Assembly: GCA_006226375.1 (NCBI GenBank)
Contig: SBHC01000054.1
Location: forward strand, 1-64,000
Source: Deltaproteobacteria bacterium
GTDB taxonomy: Bacteria; Myxococcota_C; UBA6777
Direction of reading: 5' to 3'
DNA length: 64,000 nt
Positions within the stretch are counted from its first letter, which is position 1. Every line of letters starts with the position of its first letter. Shown here in pieces: positions 41,872-51,214 of the stretch. Position numbers and translations under genes: made by a program. The notes under the pieces are model-generated. The model saw nothing but the letters and a program-made list of their open reading frames with translations, had not been told where the DNA came from and did not search any database.

Positions 41872-42264
41872 CCCCAACATCTAACGATGAAGGTGGATGC
41901 AGACAAGAACGCAAACCTTCCAAGACTTGCAGGCCAGCCGCCTTGCATCCCCGAAGAAGCCCACGTTATTTTCCTTGTTTCTCTCCTGAAGTGTTGCACT
42001 CTGACTCCTCCATCATTCGCCCTTCTTACTGATGGAGGTGTTCTTTGTTTGCTTCTTCCATCCTGCATCACGCAACAATCCATCCATTCAAATAACTATT
42101 ACAAACGAGAACCTACATTTTTCTTTTTGGGAACCTGGAGCCTTGTGCAATTTTTCAATATTCAGAAGGCAAGGTAGGTGTAGACAGACACAGCCGGGAA
42201 CAATCCCAGAGCGACCATAGCTCGCTGTACATTCATTTCCCCTACCTATCCACAGGAGTTACTC
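41872..42264. other. Intergenic region, 393 bases
   Basis: No coding frame here has a ribosome site or family signal. The stretch is moderately AT-rich in its second half (ACATTTTTCTTTTTGGG near 42116). I see no strong hairpin that would act as a terminator for the CotH gene. Confidence 0.4.
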
Positions 42265-42900
42265 ATGTCACCGAACGCCACAACACGCTACTTTCGAGGT
42301 TCTTTCTTTCTGGTCATTGCTGCAGCATTGTTGGTTGTGGGATGTGGAATGCCACCTGAGGTCAAAGACAGCCCCACGGTAAGTTCCTCAGAAGCAGCGA
42401 TGTTATCCAACGCTCTCATCCAGCCAACATCTTCTGTCCAGAAGCTTGTGATTGCAGAGCTAGCCAAGCTCCAAGACCCCACACGCTCGAAAGAAACAGG
42501 AGCCAGCACATGGATCAAACAATCGCTGGAGATCTTCACCATGGAACACACCGTCAACAACCCTGAAGGTTCGGGCTCTATCGACGTGACAGGGAACGGT
42601 GGTTACAGAGACAAAACGTTCACGCTGAAGCTGCAACTTGACTTTCACGCGTGGGAAGTAGACCAGCTGGAGATCTCAGGAACCATCCACATGGACTTTC
42701 AGCTCTCTGCCTCAGGAGCCTTGTTGACCAAGACCACCCTGCAAGGGACATTGAAAGTCAAAGGCCTGCTCCAAGCCCAACCTGATCTGGAAATTCCGGT
42801 GCAGGTGTCCTTGGAAGTCACGACCCACAACACCGAAGTGACCGCGTGTGGAAGCGTCGCTGGAGTTCCAGTGCAGAAAGGAACCTGTTCCCAGCCGTAG
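42265..42900 (+). CDS. Lipoprotein of unknown function
   Basis: The 211-residue product starts at ATG 42265, with CAGGAG 6 bases upstream. It has a lipobox VVGC (Cys27) after a hydrophobic signal. The mature part is a Ser/Thr-rich linker, a helix (LVIAELAKLQDPT) and then a run of amphipathic beta strands (TFTLKLQLDFHAWEVDQLEISG, IHMDFQLSAS, TTLQGTLKVKGLL, IPVQVSLEVTTHN). This suggests a barrel or lipid-binding fold, perhaps of the LolA/YceI kind, though no motif proves it. The C terminus has a Cys pair (TACGSVAG, KGTCSQP). The convergent neighbour ends 16 bases downstream. Confidence 0.7.
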   Translation: MSPNATTRYFRGSFFLVIAAALLVVGCGMPPEVKDSPTVSSSEAAMLSNALIQPTSSVQKLVIAELAKLQDPTRSKETGASTWIKQSLEIFTMEHTVNNPEGSGSIDVTGNGGYRDKTFTLKLQLDFHAWEVDQLEISGTIHMDFQLSASGALLTKTTLQGTLKVKGLLQAQPDLEIPVQVSLEVTTHNTEVTACGSVAGVPVQKGTCSQP

Positions 42901-42916
42901 CCCGAAGATTTAGACA

Positions 42917-44350
42917 TCAGGGGCTATGACCGTTCGCGGTGCTTACGGTGTTGTTTTGCCCCCCTGAAACGGTGGATGACTCCCCGTCCGCAACATTGGT
43001 GGACCCTCCCGAGACAGAAGAGTTCTTCTTTTGCGCCTTGTTGGTTGAGCCACCACAGACCGAGGCAGATTCGCCAATCGCCTCGTTATTAGAGCCTCCT
43101 GAAACACTGGAGCAGGTGCCTTTTGCAAGATTTCGCAGCCCGCCTGACACCGAGGAAAAGGGATGGGTCGCCTTGTTGTAAGAACCACCTGAAACGGTAG
43201 AGTCCTGGCCTGATGCCTGGTTGTTGTTTCCTCCCAGCACACTGGAGCTTGTCTCGCTCGCAATGTTCAGGAAGCCACCACTGACCGAGGCGTTTTCCCC
43301 TGTCGCTTCGTTCAGAAAACCTCCAGTGACCGAGGCGTACTTGTTGGCGGCTTTGTTCTCTTGCCCACCACAAACGCTGGAGAACTCACCCGACGCGACG
43401 CTTCTGCTTCCCCCTGAAACGTTGGCCCATTTTCCGCTGATGGTGTTTCTGTAGCCAGAGACCAAACCTCCGTAACTTTGGTACGAATGTTCATCTCCTA
43501 CGACAACGTTGTGAGAACCTTTCCGCAGCGATGAGCCTGTAGGCCCTTTGTTGTAACCCACCACGAGATTGCCGTATCCGTTGGTGGTTTCGGTGCCCCC
43601 CATCCCGTTGACAATCTGCACATTGACACCAGTAAATGTGGCGGTCTTCTGGGCCGAATTGAGCTTGAGCATGGACTGCAACGCCTGGAGGAACGCAACG
43701 GCCTGCGCTTCAAACCCCGCGCCCTTGTCACCCTTGTCGCCCTTGTCGCCCTTTTCGCCCTGCAACACAAACACCTGACCCAAAGCAACGTCTTGGGTAC
43801 CGACCAAACCTACGATCAAAAACATTCCCGCGAACAATGATTTGGGGAGCTTGACGATACGCATCGAATCTGTTCCTTCCTGGAGTTCCAACCCTGAGAG
43901 TTGATCGAATTGTTTGGTTTTGTCTTGGACGAAGAGGAGTTTGAGTCCTGTTAAGCGATCGAGATGTTTGCCTCGAAGAATCCAGCTCTTCTGAAATCGA
44001 GTGCGTGACTCTTGCGCACCTGCAGGCTTCTCTTGGTTCTCATACACAACAGGTGACGGAAGTCCGTCACCTTCAATGGCCGTCAATTGAGGCAAGGGTA
44101 TCTTGTCTGGAGAAGGCTCAGGCTTTTCTTCTGTCACTGACTCTACAGCTTGCTCGACGGGACCACTGTCGTCTTGGAATTGAGGACAATCCGACAGACG
44201 GCTCGTATCCCGCACGCACACTTCGTTGTGACAGAGATAGCCCGATGCACAGGGACAAGGGCGGCAGGCGTAGTTAGGCTGTGATGGAGCACAACCCATA
44301 CCTACAACAAGAAGAAAGGCAAAAGAGAAGACAAGCAAAACACGAGACAT
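42917..44350 (-). CDS. Lipoprotein with collagen-like stretch and 15-residue beta-solenoid repeats
   Basis: The 477-residue protein starts at ATG 44350. A signal peptide with lipobox GMGC (Cys20) is followed by a Cys-rich segment (CRPCPCASGYLCHNEVC), a Pro/Glu linker and a domain around residues 120-190 (SWILRGKHLDRLTGLKLLFV). Then come a collagen-like GEKGDKGDKGDKG, a helical segment, and YadA-head-like sequence starting NLVVGYNKG. From about residue 311 to the end there are ten exact 15-residue units, V-x-G-G-x-x-N-x-A-x-x-x-x-x-S, and a partial eleventh. Collagen and left-handed parallel beta-roll elements both trimerise, so this should be a stalked trimeric surface fibre. Adhesion is inferred. 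Confidence 0.83.
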   Translation of the reverse strand: MSRVLLVFSFAFLLVVGMGCAPSQPNYACRPCPCASGYLCHNEVCVRDTSRLSDCPQFQDDSGPVEQAVESVTEEKPEPSPDKIPLPQLTAIEGDGLPSPVVYENQEKPAGAQESRTRFQKSWILRGKHLDRLTGLKLLFVQDKTKQFDQLSGLELQEGTDSMRIVKLPKSLFAGMFLIVGLVGTQDVALGQVFVLQGEKGDKGDKGDKGAGFEAQAVAFLQALQSMLKLNSAQKTATFTGVNVQIVNGMGGTETTNGYGNLVVGYNKGPTGSSLRKGSHNVVVGDEHSYQSYGGLVSGYRNTISGKWANVSGGSRSVASGEFSSVCGGQENKAANKYASVTGGFLNEATGENASVSGGFLNIASETSSSVLGGNNNQASGQDSTVSGGSYNKATHPFSSVSGGLRNLAKGTCSSVSGGSNNEAIGESASVCGGSTNKAQKKNSSVSGGSTNVADGESSTVSGGQNNTVSTANGHSP

Positions 44351-44518
44351 CAAAGTTTCTTTCTCTGTTCTTCACAGATAGACTCCATGGAATCTTATAC
44401 ACTTCCCTCCAAAACTTCCAGTCTTTGGAAACATTAGCAGCAAGCTCCATTCCAGCAACCAGCATCTCCACTTTGCCAAGCAGAAACAAACACATAAAAA
44501 AAGAGAGCCAAGCATCAA

Positions 44519-44577
44519 GTTAAGGATTTTTAACTTTTGCATTCACTATCCTTAACTCGGTGTTAAGAATCCTTAAC
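44519..44577. promoter_or_regulatory. Cluster of GTTAAG/CTTAAC half-sites
   Basis: The sequence contains GTTAAGGATTTTTAAC (44519-44534), ATCCTTAAC (44548-44556) and GTTAAGAATCCTTAAC (44562-44577). That gives four GTTAAG-like half-sites arranged as inverted repeats. The cluster lies midway between two divergent genes, the surface-fibre lipoprotein (start 44350) and the PEGA kinase (start 44713). It stands out from the flanking sequence and looks like a cooperative operator. Confidence 0.55.
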
Positions 44578-44712
44578 AACGCAGCGTGCAACACAAAACA
44601 CAGACCGCTTCGTTGTGGATTCATGGACAAATCCAAAGTCGCTCAGTAGAATCATCGCAGCAAGCCTCACCCACGATACGTTCAACAACAGGACAGAGAG
44701 CGGAACCCCCCA

Positions 44713-46680
44713 ATGAGCGGACGTTTGGAATTACGGCCAGGCCTTGAGGTTGGAGCCGGAAGATACACACTGTTGGAGCCGTTGGGCCAAGGCGGGCAGG
44801 CCAGCGTCTGGCGCGCCGAACAACGAGGCATTGCAGGATTTGCCAAAGAAGTTGCGCTCAAGCTTGTTCTTCCAGACCCTGATGCTTCACCGTCGGACCA
44901 ACCGCTCTTGCTTCAGGAAGCACGGCTGGCTGCTCTCCTGCACCACCCCAACATTGTGCAGGTCTACGACGTAGGCAAAGATGAGGATGTTGTCTTTGTT
45001 GCGATGGAGAGAATCCACGGCAAGGATCTACGCTCCCTCTTGTCGCAACACATTCAACACAAAGGAGGGCCATTTCCCTGGCCTCTTGTTGCATGCTTGG
45101 GCGTTGAGATCTGCAAAGCGCTCCATCACGCTCACAAAGAAGCCACTCACAAAGGAGAGCCCCTTCGCTTGGTGCACCGTGACCTCAAGCCGCACAACAT
45201 CCTCCTTAGCCAAGAAGGTTACGTAAAGCTTATCGACTTCGGCATCGCGAAGGGACACAACACCGGGGACAACACCGAAACAGGGGCAATCAAAGGAACC
45301 CCTTCTTATATGTCTCCCGAGCAAATCAGCGCAGACACCATCGATCAACGCTCCGACTTGTTTTCGCTGGGCTCGCTGCTGTATGAATGCTCCAGCGGAG
45401 TCGTTCCTTTCTCAGGCCGCAACATCTTCGTGCTGATGAACGACGTTAAGTACAACAACCCCACACCTCTCCAAGTTCACGCTCCCGCTCTCCCCAACGA
45501 GTTCGCCGCGATCGTCTCTCGGTTATTGGAGAAAAATCCGGACGAACGATACCAGCAAGCCAGCGATGTACAGGAAGCTTTGGAGTCTCTCCTGGCTCAG
45601 AAAAACCAACAGGTAGGACACTCCTCCCTGGCTGCGATGTACCAGGAGCTACGCCATGTTACCGAGCCAGAGAGTGGCTCCTCCACCCGACAACTCAAAG
45701 CGATGGCTCCCACGTCCATTCCCGAAGCGATGACGAGTCCCCTACCTTTGCCGAGCCCTTTGCCATTACTCAATGAACTGCCTTCCCCGGATTCTTCGGG
45801 CCCTTCAAGCCTTTCACCCTCCTCTCTTCATAGTCTGTCGTTGGGTCAAGACGAGCTCAAGGCTCTAGTTAGCGAAGAGAGCGACTCTGAAGACTCATTG
45901 CAAGCTCTCCAAACCAAGCTCAACCGAACGCGATGGTTGTTGTTCTCCCTGCTCGCGGCAAGTGCGGCTTTGGTGGCGGGGGTGTTGATAGGAAGGACCT
46001 TCTCTCTCGCCCCCTCACCTCGCGCTCAAGGCTTGCAGCAACCGATACAACCCGCTCCAACATTCCGACCCACAACACGGCGAAGAAAGCCCACCCCAAG
46101 AAAACAACCCTTCCTTAAAACAAAGCCTGTCGCGAAAAGAGTGAGGCTCCAACAAGACAAGCCCATCGTCCGCAAGACCCGAGTCATTCGCCACCGTCAC
46201 GCCTTACGTCGCCAGCCTTCGCTCCCTCGAAAGCTTCACAAGAGAAGACAACAGAGGAAGCCATCCACAGGTGTCATTGTGATTGACATTCACCCACGCT
46301 GTAACATTGTTGTCGGTCGAAAGCGACAAGGAATATCCACCAAGCTACGACTTCGTCGCCACGCTGGGCGATTCCGCTTTCGTTGCATCCATCGAAAGAA
46401 GCGTTTGTATCGAACATTTGTAGCTAGGGTCAAAGCAGGCAAGACGTTGTCATTTCAAAGGCATTTTCGTCAAGGGAGTTTGTTTGTGTTGTCGTTTCCG
46501 TGGGCCAACGTTTGGCTGCATCCTTTTGGAAAGATCGGTCAGTCACAGGGAATGATTCAGTTACCTGAGGGAACGTACAAGCTCAAGCTCTACAAACAAG
46601 GGAACCCAAAGCACCAGAAGACGTTGTCGGTGGTGATACGTCCGGGAAAAGTGACGAGACCCGCCGTCGTTCGCTGGTAA
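44713..46680 (+). CDS. Transmembrane Ser/Thr protein kinase with basic PEGA-type outer domain
   Basis: The 655-residue protein has a complete kinase domain (residues about 17-295): GQGGQASVWRA glycine loop, EVALKLV with the ATP-binding Lys, RLVHRDLKPHNILLS, KLIDFGIAKG and GTPSYMSPEQ. A Ser/Pro linker leads to one membrane helix (LLFSLLAASAALVAGVLIG, about 408-426). The outer part begins with about 100 residues extremely rich in Arg, Lys and Pro (TRRRKPTPRKQPFLKTKP) and ends in two PEGA-like beta domains (STGVIVIDIHPRCNIVVGR, GSLFVLSFPWANVWLHPFG). The basic segment may contact cell-wall or lipopolysaccharide anions. The next gene, convergent, is an FHA sigma-54 activator, a common functional partner of such kinases. 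Confidence 0.9.
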   Translation: MSGRLELRPGLEVGAGRYTLLEPLGQGGQASVWRAEQRGIAGFAKEVALKLVLPDPDASPSDQPLLLQEARLAALLHHPNIVQVYDVGKDEDVVFVAMERIHGKDLRSLLSQHIQHKGGPFPWPLVACLGVEICKALHHAHKEATHKGEPLRLVHRDLKPHNILLSQEGYVKLIDFGIAKGHNTGDNTETGAIKGTPSYMSPEQISADTIDQRSDLFSLGSLLYECSSGVVPFSGRNIFVLMNDVKYNNPTPLQVHAPALPNEFAAIVSRLLEKNPDERYQQASDVQEALESLLAQKNQQVGHSSLAAMYQELRHVTEPESGSSTRQLKAMAPTSIPEAMTSPLPLPSPLPLLNELPSPDSSGPSSLSPSSLHSLSLGQDELKALVSEESDSEDSLQALQTKLNRTRWLLFSLLAASAALVAGVLIGRTFSLAPSPRAQGLQQPIQPAPTFRPTTRRRKPTPRKQPFLKTKPVAKRVRLQQDKPIVRKTRVIRHRHALRRQPSLPRKLHKRRQQRKPSTGVIVIDIHPRCNIVVGRKRQGISTKLRLRRHAGRFRFRCIHRKKRLYRTFVARVKAGKTLSFQRHFRQGSLFVLSFPWANVWLHPFGKIGQSQGMIQLPEGTYKLKLYKQGNPKHQKTLSVVIRPGKVTRPAVVRW

Positions 46681-46692
46681 AAGCTTCGAGCC

Positions 46693-48132
46693 TCAGCCTC
46701 TCTCTTTCTTCGATGGCAAGGGCAGATCGTACTTTTTGATTCGGTTGTACAGCCAAACCTTAGAGATCTGAAGCTTCTCTGCGGCTGGAGGAACCTTCCA
46801 GTCACAAGCCTGAAGTGTCTGTTGCAAGATGAGGCGCTCCACCTTCTCCATAAGGTCTTTGAGGGGAGCGGTCTCGTCGGTTAATGTATCCACAAGCTCC
46901 TGTGCTTGTTTCGACGATTGGGATGAAGGGGGCAGCGTATACAACGAGGTCTCTTCCACCGGGTGAAGATACAAATCATCGACACGAATCACATCATCTT
47001 CAAGAAAGGTTAAGGCTCGCTCAATGGTGTTCCGTAGCTGACGGATGTTTCCCGGCCAGAGGTAATCTTTGAGCTTCTCAAGAGCATCCACATCCAGGGT
47101 GATTCGTCGCTCGGGAGCCAACTCACACAAGAACATCTGAATCAACAGCGGGAGATCTTCAATACGCTCGCGCAACGCCGGAACTTCCAGCTCAATGGTT
47201 GCCAGGCGGTAATACAGATCTTCGCGAAAGAGCTTTTGCTCGATGGCGCCGCGTAAGTTGCGGTGTGTGGCGCAGAGCAGCCGGAAGTCAACATCCACCA
47301 TTCGCTCGCTGCCCAAAGGCCGCACTTGTTGGCGCTCCAGAACATCCAGCAGGAGAGGTTGCAAATGGAGAGGAAGCTCACCGATTTCATCCAGAAACAG
47401 CGTGCCTCCGTGAGCTTGTTCAAAGTAACCCCGATGGGATTGATGGGCTCCTGTAAACGCACCTTTCTCGTAACCAAACAGGGAAGCCTCAATCAAGGAA
47501 GCAGGAAGGGCCCCACAGTTAACCACCACAAACGGCCCATCTTTCCGACGACTTTGTTCATGAATGGCCTGCGCAATGCTTGTTTTCCCTGTACCCGTTT
47601 CTCCAAGCAACAGCGTTGAAACATCTTGTTTCCCCAACCGCTCCATGTAAGAGAAGATGTTCCGCATCTTCGAGCTTTGACCGACCAAACGACAACTGTC
47701 ATCATGATACGGGATGCGAAGCACTTTCTCTTCGGACGACGAATTCAGAGCAAGAACGCTCTCTCCCACACGCAAGCGGGTTTGGGGAAGAAAGCAAGCA
47801 TCGTACACCCGCAGTTCATCCAGATAGATTCCGTTTCGACTCCCCAGGTCTTTCACGCGAATTTCGTCCGAGGAGATGTGGAGTTCGCAGTGGTGTTTGC
47901 TCAGCCATCGGTCGTTGAGAAGTTGCAAATCACACCACTCTGCCCGACCAATCAGAACAACCTCTTTGTCGAGAGAGAGACTCTCACCTTTGTGTGGTCC
48001 CTCTACAACTTCAATCACAAAGGTTTGGATAGAGAGAGAGTTGGAGTGAAAAGGATTTTGCGCCGTAGGGTACTTTGAGGTTAACGTTTGCTCAAAGGAG
48101 TTGGAATGGATAGAGCCGTTCTGCTTGACCAA
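46693..48132 (-). CDS. FHA-domain sigma-54-dependent transcriptional activator
   Basis: The frame is open to 48297, but a TATAAT hexamer at 48199-48204 and a GAGAGAG site favour the TTG at 48132; the product would have 479 residues. Residues about 45-110 are an FHA phosphothreonine-binding domain (VLIGRAEWCDLQLLND, WLSKHHCEL, GSRNGIYLD). The central AAA+ domain has Walker A GETGTGKT, the sigma-54 contact loop GAFTGA, and [14 protein letters not shown]. The C terminus is a Fis-type helix-turn-helix (VPPAAEKLQISKVWLYNRIK). It should activate sigma-54 promoters when its FHA binds a phosphorylated partner, most simply the kinase encoded next to it. The start remains uncertain. Confidence 0.87.
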   Translation of the reverse strand: MVKQNGSIHSNSFEQTLTSKYPTAQNPFHSNSLSIQTFVIEVVEGPHKGESLSLDKEVVLIGRAEWCDLQLLNDRWLSKHHCELHISSDEIRVKDLGSRNGIYLDELRVYDACFLPQTRLRVGESVLALNSSSEEKVLRIPYHDDSCRLVGQSSKMRNIFSYMERLGKQDVSTLLLGETGTGKTSIAQAIHEQSRRKDGPFVVVNCGALPASLIEASLFGYEKGAFTGAHQSHRGYFEQAHGGTLFLDEIGELPLHLQPLLLDVLERQQVRPLGSERMVDVDFRLLCATHRNLRGAIEQKLFREDLYYRLATIELEVPALRERIEDLPLLIQMFLCELAPERRITLDVDALEKLKDYLWPGNIRQLRNTIERALTFLEDDVIRVDDLYLHPVEETSLYTLPPSSQSSKQAQELVDTLTDETAPLKDLMEKVERLILQQTLQACDWKVPPAAEKLQISKVWLYNRIKKYDLPLPSKKERG

Positions 48133-48198
48133 TGGGTGTCTCTCTCTCTTGCGAAGGAATGATTTTATCTTTTGATCCACAACAAGATTGGACACCTC

Positions 48199-48204
48199 AT
48201 TATA
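48199..48204 (-). promoter_or_regulatory. Perfect -10 hexamer upstream of the FHA activator gene
   Basis: On the minus strand the hexamer reads TATAAT, about 65 bases before the preferred TTG start. The -35 region is poor (17 bases further, CAGACA, matching only three of six positions), so it may need an activator. It argues against translation starts further upstream. Confidence 0.4.
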
Positions 48205-48269
48205 CACAGAAGCAACCTGTTTGTCTGTTCGACAATCGACTTCTCCAAACACGAGCCACAACAAACACC

Positions 48270-49229
48270 ATGAAAGACAACGTCCTCCGCAATGCAAAAC
48301 TCGTGCTGCTCTTGGGAGTCCTCTATCCCCTGCACCTGTTCGGGAAGCAGCCGGTTTGGGCGCAGACTCAAGGTTCGATGAGCCGGGGAGTTCAACTCTT
48401 TAATGCCTACGACTTTGGCAAGGCAGAGCGGCAACTCAAAAAAGCGCTGCGTGACAAGCTCACCACCAAGCAAAAGGCGCAGGTATGGGTCCTACTTTCC
48501 TTGAGCCAATACAACCAGGCTAAGTTTAAGGAATCCAAACAGTCGTTCCAGAAAGCGTTGTCGTTTGACCGCAACGTTAAGATACCCAAAGGACAGGCTC
48601 CCCAGGTGGAAACGTCGTACGAAGCGATGCGCCAAGCGTGGGTTCGGCAGCACCCACAGCCTCGCTCACGTCCTCTACCGCCACAAAGAACCAAACCTTC
48701 GAGAAAACCAACAATCCAAAGACCTCACCTTGCGAGAACCCAACCCCCCAAAGCGAAGAAACCTGGGCTTGCATCCAGAGGCACAAACAAGAACATTAAG
48801 CAGGCGCAACCTCCGGCCCGTAAGACAGGAAAGAGCGTTGTAACTTCTTCGGGTAACAACCTTGTGAAACATAAGCTCCTTCCCAAGCAGCCAGCAACCT
48901 TCTGGTCTCGCTATGGTGTATCCACCGTCTTGATCGGAGTGGGCGTTCTTGGACTTGGTATTGGGAGCGGAGTCGCAGCGTTGTCGGCCGATCGCAACCA
49001 AAAGGTGGAAGAATTAGGCACCAACCCGCTTGTCTCAGGACAACAAGCCGAAAGCATGTACCAACAGGCGCAAGCAGCTTGGATTGGCGGCATTGTTACA
49101 TTTGCCGCGAGTGGGGTGTGTTTGCTGACAGGAGCCAGCCTTGCTCTTGCCAACCTCGCACACTCCCCAACCACTCCTCCAACCCCTTCTCGTTCGAGCT
49201 CCCCCCAAACGTTGTTAAGGAGCCAATAG
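48270..49229 (+). CDS. Periplasmic TPR-like protein with two C-terminal membrane helices
   Basis: From ATG 48270 the product has 319 residues. A signal peptide (LVLLLGVLYPLHLFGKQPVWAQ) is followed by a tetratricopeptide-type region (residues about 30-105: GVQLFNAYDFGKAERQLKKA, VWVLLSLSQYNQAKFKESK, SFQKALSFDRNVKIP). Then come a basic Pro-rich linker (SRPLPPQRTKPSRKP) and two membrane helices (GVSTVLIGVGVLGLGIGSGV, WIGGIVTFAASGVCLLTGAS). The same layout is frequent in Myxococcota next to kinases and sigma-54 regulators. The ribosome site is weak. An envelope scaffold role is inferred. Confidence 0.75.
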   Translation: MKDNVLRNAKLVLLLGVLYPLHLFGKQPVWAQTQGSMSRGVQLFNAYDFGKAERQLKKALRDKLTTKQKAQVWVLLSLSQYNQAKFKESKQSFQKALSFDRNVKIPKGQAPQVETSYEAMRQAWVRQHPQPRSRPLPPQRTKPSRKPTIQRPHLARTQPPKAKKPGLASRGTNKNIKQAQPPARKTGKSVVTSSGNNLVKHKLLPKQPATFWSRYGVSTVLIGVGVLGLGIGSGVAALSADRNQKVEELGTNPLVSGQQAESMYQQAQAAWIGGIVTFAASGVCLLTGASLALANLAHSPTTPPTPSRSSSPQTLLRSQ

Positions 49230-49321
49230 CTTCTGCAGATGAACGACGAAAACCTGCCGGCAACAGAGTCCTATCGGTGAGAAGCAACAAGATAGCTTGC
49301 GAGAGGCGAGGAGAAAGTAGG

Positions 49322-49858
49322 TCACACTTTCTTGGCGTGTTCGTTGGCAGCGAGATACTCTTCGTAGCCCATGGTGTCGAGCTTTTCGACCTTTTGCAAC
49401 ACAGCGTCGTGCATCGTTTGATGAAACGCCGTGAGTCGTTGACGCAGACCTTCGTCATGAGGGCTGAGGATCCTTGCCGCCAACAAGCCTGCGTTGCGTG
49501 CGCCCTGGATAGCTACGGTAGCAACGGGGATTCCTCCAGGCATCTGGACAATGGAGAGGAGCGAGTCGAGTCCGTTGAGGCTTTTGCTTTGAATAGGTAC
49601 ACCAATCACAGGAAGAGTCGTCATGGACGCCACCATACCTGGAAGATGCGCAGCCCCACCAGCACCAGCGATGATGACGTGAAGTCCTCTGTTTGCGGCA
49701 CATTTCGCATACTCCATCATCCGCTCTGGCGTACGATGAGCCGAAACAATGGTCATCTCAAACGAGACGTCAAGTTGCGTGAGAACGTTGGCAGCGTCTT
49801 GCATCACAGGCAGATCGGAGTCGCTCCCCATGATGATACCTACTTGGGCCACGGTCAT
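49322..49858 (-). CDS. purE: N5-carboxyaminoimidazole ribonucleotide mutase
   Basis: The 178-residue protein is class I PurE, which moves the carboxyl group from N5 to C4 of aminoimidazole ribonucleotide in purine synthesis. Conserved blocks are [15 protein letters not shown] (substrate-binding Ser/Asp), [14 protein letters not shown] with the catalytic His, [15 protein letters not shown], and [35 protein letters not shown]. Length is normal for the family (about 165-180). The start codon lies inside the stop of purK (4-base overlap), so the two enzymes, which act in sequence, are translationally coupled. Confidence 0.96.
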   Translation of the reverse strand: MTVAQVGIIMGSDSDLPVMQDAANVLTQLDVSFEMTIVSAHRTPERMMEYAKCAANRGLHVIIAGAGGAAHLPGMVASMTTLPVIGVPIQSKSLNGLDSLLSIVQMPGGIPVATVAIQGARNAGLLAARILSPHDEGLRQRLTAFHQTMHDAVLQKVEKLDTMGYEEYLAANEHAKKV

Positions 49859-51018
49859 GTCTCCTCTGTGGGTTGAATCGCTACGACCTTCAAGAGTTGG
49901 CGCGCGGTTTGGGCCTTGGTTCGGGCCTGATGGACGTCCCTATCAATCACCGTAAAGTGACCCATTTTGCGGAACGGGCGGGTCTCAGCTTTGCCGTACA
50001 AGTGAAACGAGAGACCTGGGATGTCCATAGCTTTCCGCATTCCCTGAATCTCTGGAGTGCCCTGCCCTCCTGTGGAACCGAGCAGGTTAACCATCACCGC
50101 TGGAATCAGCAGATCGGTAGCTCCCAAAGGAAGGTCCATAATCGCGCGTAGGTGCTGCTCAAATTGATCGGTGATGCAGGCTTCGATCGTGTAGTGCCCT
50201 GAATTGTGGGTGCGTGGAGCGATCTCATTCAGTAAGATTTTACCCTCTGTGGTGAGAAAGAGTTCCACACCAAAGATCCCCACACCGTCGAGGGCTTCGA
50301 TTGCAGAAGAGGCGATCGCAAGGGCTTCTTGTTCATGCTTTTTGTCAACCAGAGCTGGCGCCATCACAACATCACAAATGTTGGCAATCGGGTCGAACAC
50401 CATCTCCACAAGGGGGTGGCATTTGATGTGACCACTTTTGCTGCGCGCCACCATCACTGCGAGTTCTTTGTCGATATCGACCAGTTCCTCCATCATAGAG
50501 GGGCCTTCGAGCTTGTTGGCGAGGTCGTCAGGAGTCTGAAGAACAGCAACCCCACGTCCGTCGTAACCACCTTTGCGTAATTTTTGCACCAGCGGATAAC
50601 CAAAAGCTTTGGCTGTAGCTTCGTCGAGAGTGTCCACCTCGACAAAGCGAGGAACAGGAATTCCTTGGTCTGCCAAGGTCTGTTTTTGGGTCAGCTTGTC
50701 TTGGATGATTTGTAAGGTCTGCGCTGACGGGGCGATCCGATGCCCCCCTTTCTCCAACGCAAGCAGGGTCTCTGCGTCAATGTTCTCCAGGTCATAGGTT
50801 GTAATGTCACACGCATCCACCAGCTCACGGAGCTTTCGCGGATCGTGGTACCCTCCCAGCACATGACGGTCGGCCAAAAGCGCGGCTGGTGCATGAGGAG
50901 AAGGGTCGAGGATGCTGATATGGAAACCCATCGCCCTCGCTTTCAGGGCCATCATCTTTGCCAGTTGCCCACCGCCAATGATCCCCAAGCGAGTCAGATA
51001 ATGATAACGTAGTGGCAT
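49855..51018 (-). CDS. purK: N5-carboxyaminoimidazole ribonucleotide synthase
   Basis: The 387-residue ATP-grasp enzyme carboxylates aminoimidazole ribonucleotide with bicarbonate and ATP, feeding PurE. Blocks seen are [22 protein letters not shown], the central ATP-grasp segment [58 protein letters not shown] and [17 protein letters not shown] (metal and product site). Length and order are standard. It is the promoter-proximal gene of a two-gene purKE operon on the minus strand. Confidence 0.95.
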   Translation of the reverse strand: MPLRYHYLTRLGIIGGGQLAKMMALKARAMGFHISILDPSPHAPAALLADRHVLGGYHDPRKLRELVDACDITTYDLENIDAETLLALEKGGHRIAPSAQTLQIIQDKLTQKQTLADQGIPVPRFVEVDTLDEATAKAFGYPLVQKLRKGGYDGRGVAVLQTPDDLANKLEGPSMMEELVDIDKELAVMVARSKSGHIKCHPLVEMVFDPIANICDVVMAPALVDKKHEQEALAIASSAIEALDGVGIFGVELFLTTEGKILLNEIAPRTHNSGHYTIEACITDQFEQHLRAIMDLPLGATDLLIPAVMVNLLGSTGGQGTPEIQGMRKAMDIPGLSFHLYGKAETRPFRKMGHFTVIDRDVHQARTKAQTARQLLKVVAIQPTEET

Positions 51019-51214
51019 GCACTCCTCTCCCTACAACAAGACATCAAGGCATGTATTCGATGCGCTGTTTCGCCTGATTTGTCAAGGAGAGACGAAGAGA
51101 ACAAGCCCGCAAACAAACCTAAAAAACCTTTTGAGTTTTGGAGACCTGAAGCGTCCGTTTGGATGCGACCTCTCTTTCAAAACATGGTCATTCTTGTGCT
51201 CAGAGGAGCAACCC

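Noticed and set aside
42920-43420. Regular 45-bp repeats that could suggest a CRISPR array
   Set aside because: The periodicity is coding (15-residue units), there are no unique spacers between identical repeats, and no cas genes are present.
49079-49876. Plus-strand open frame of 265 codons
   Set aside because: It is antisense to purE, which is unambiguous.
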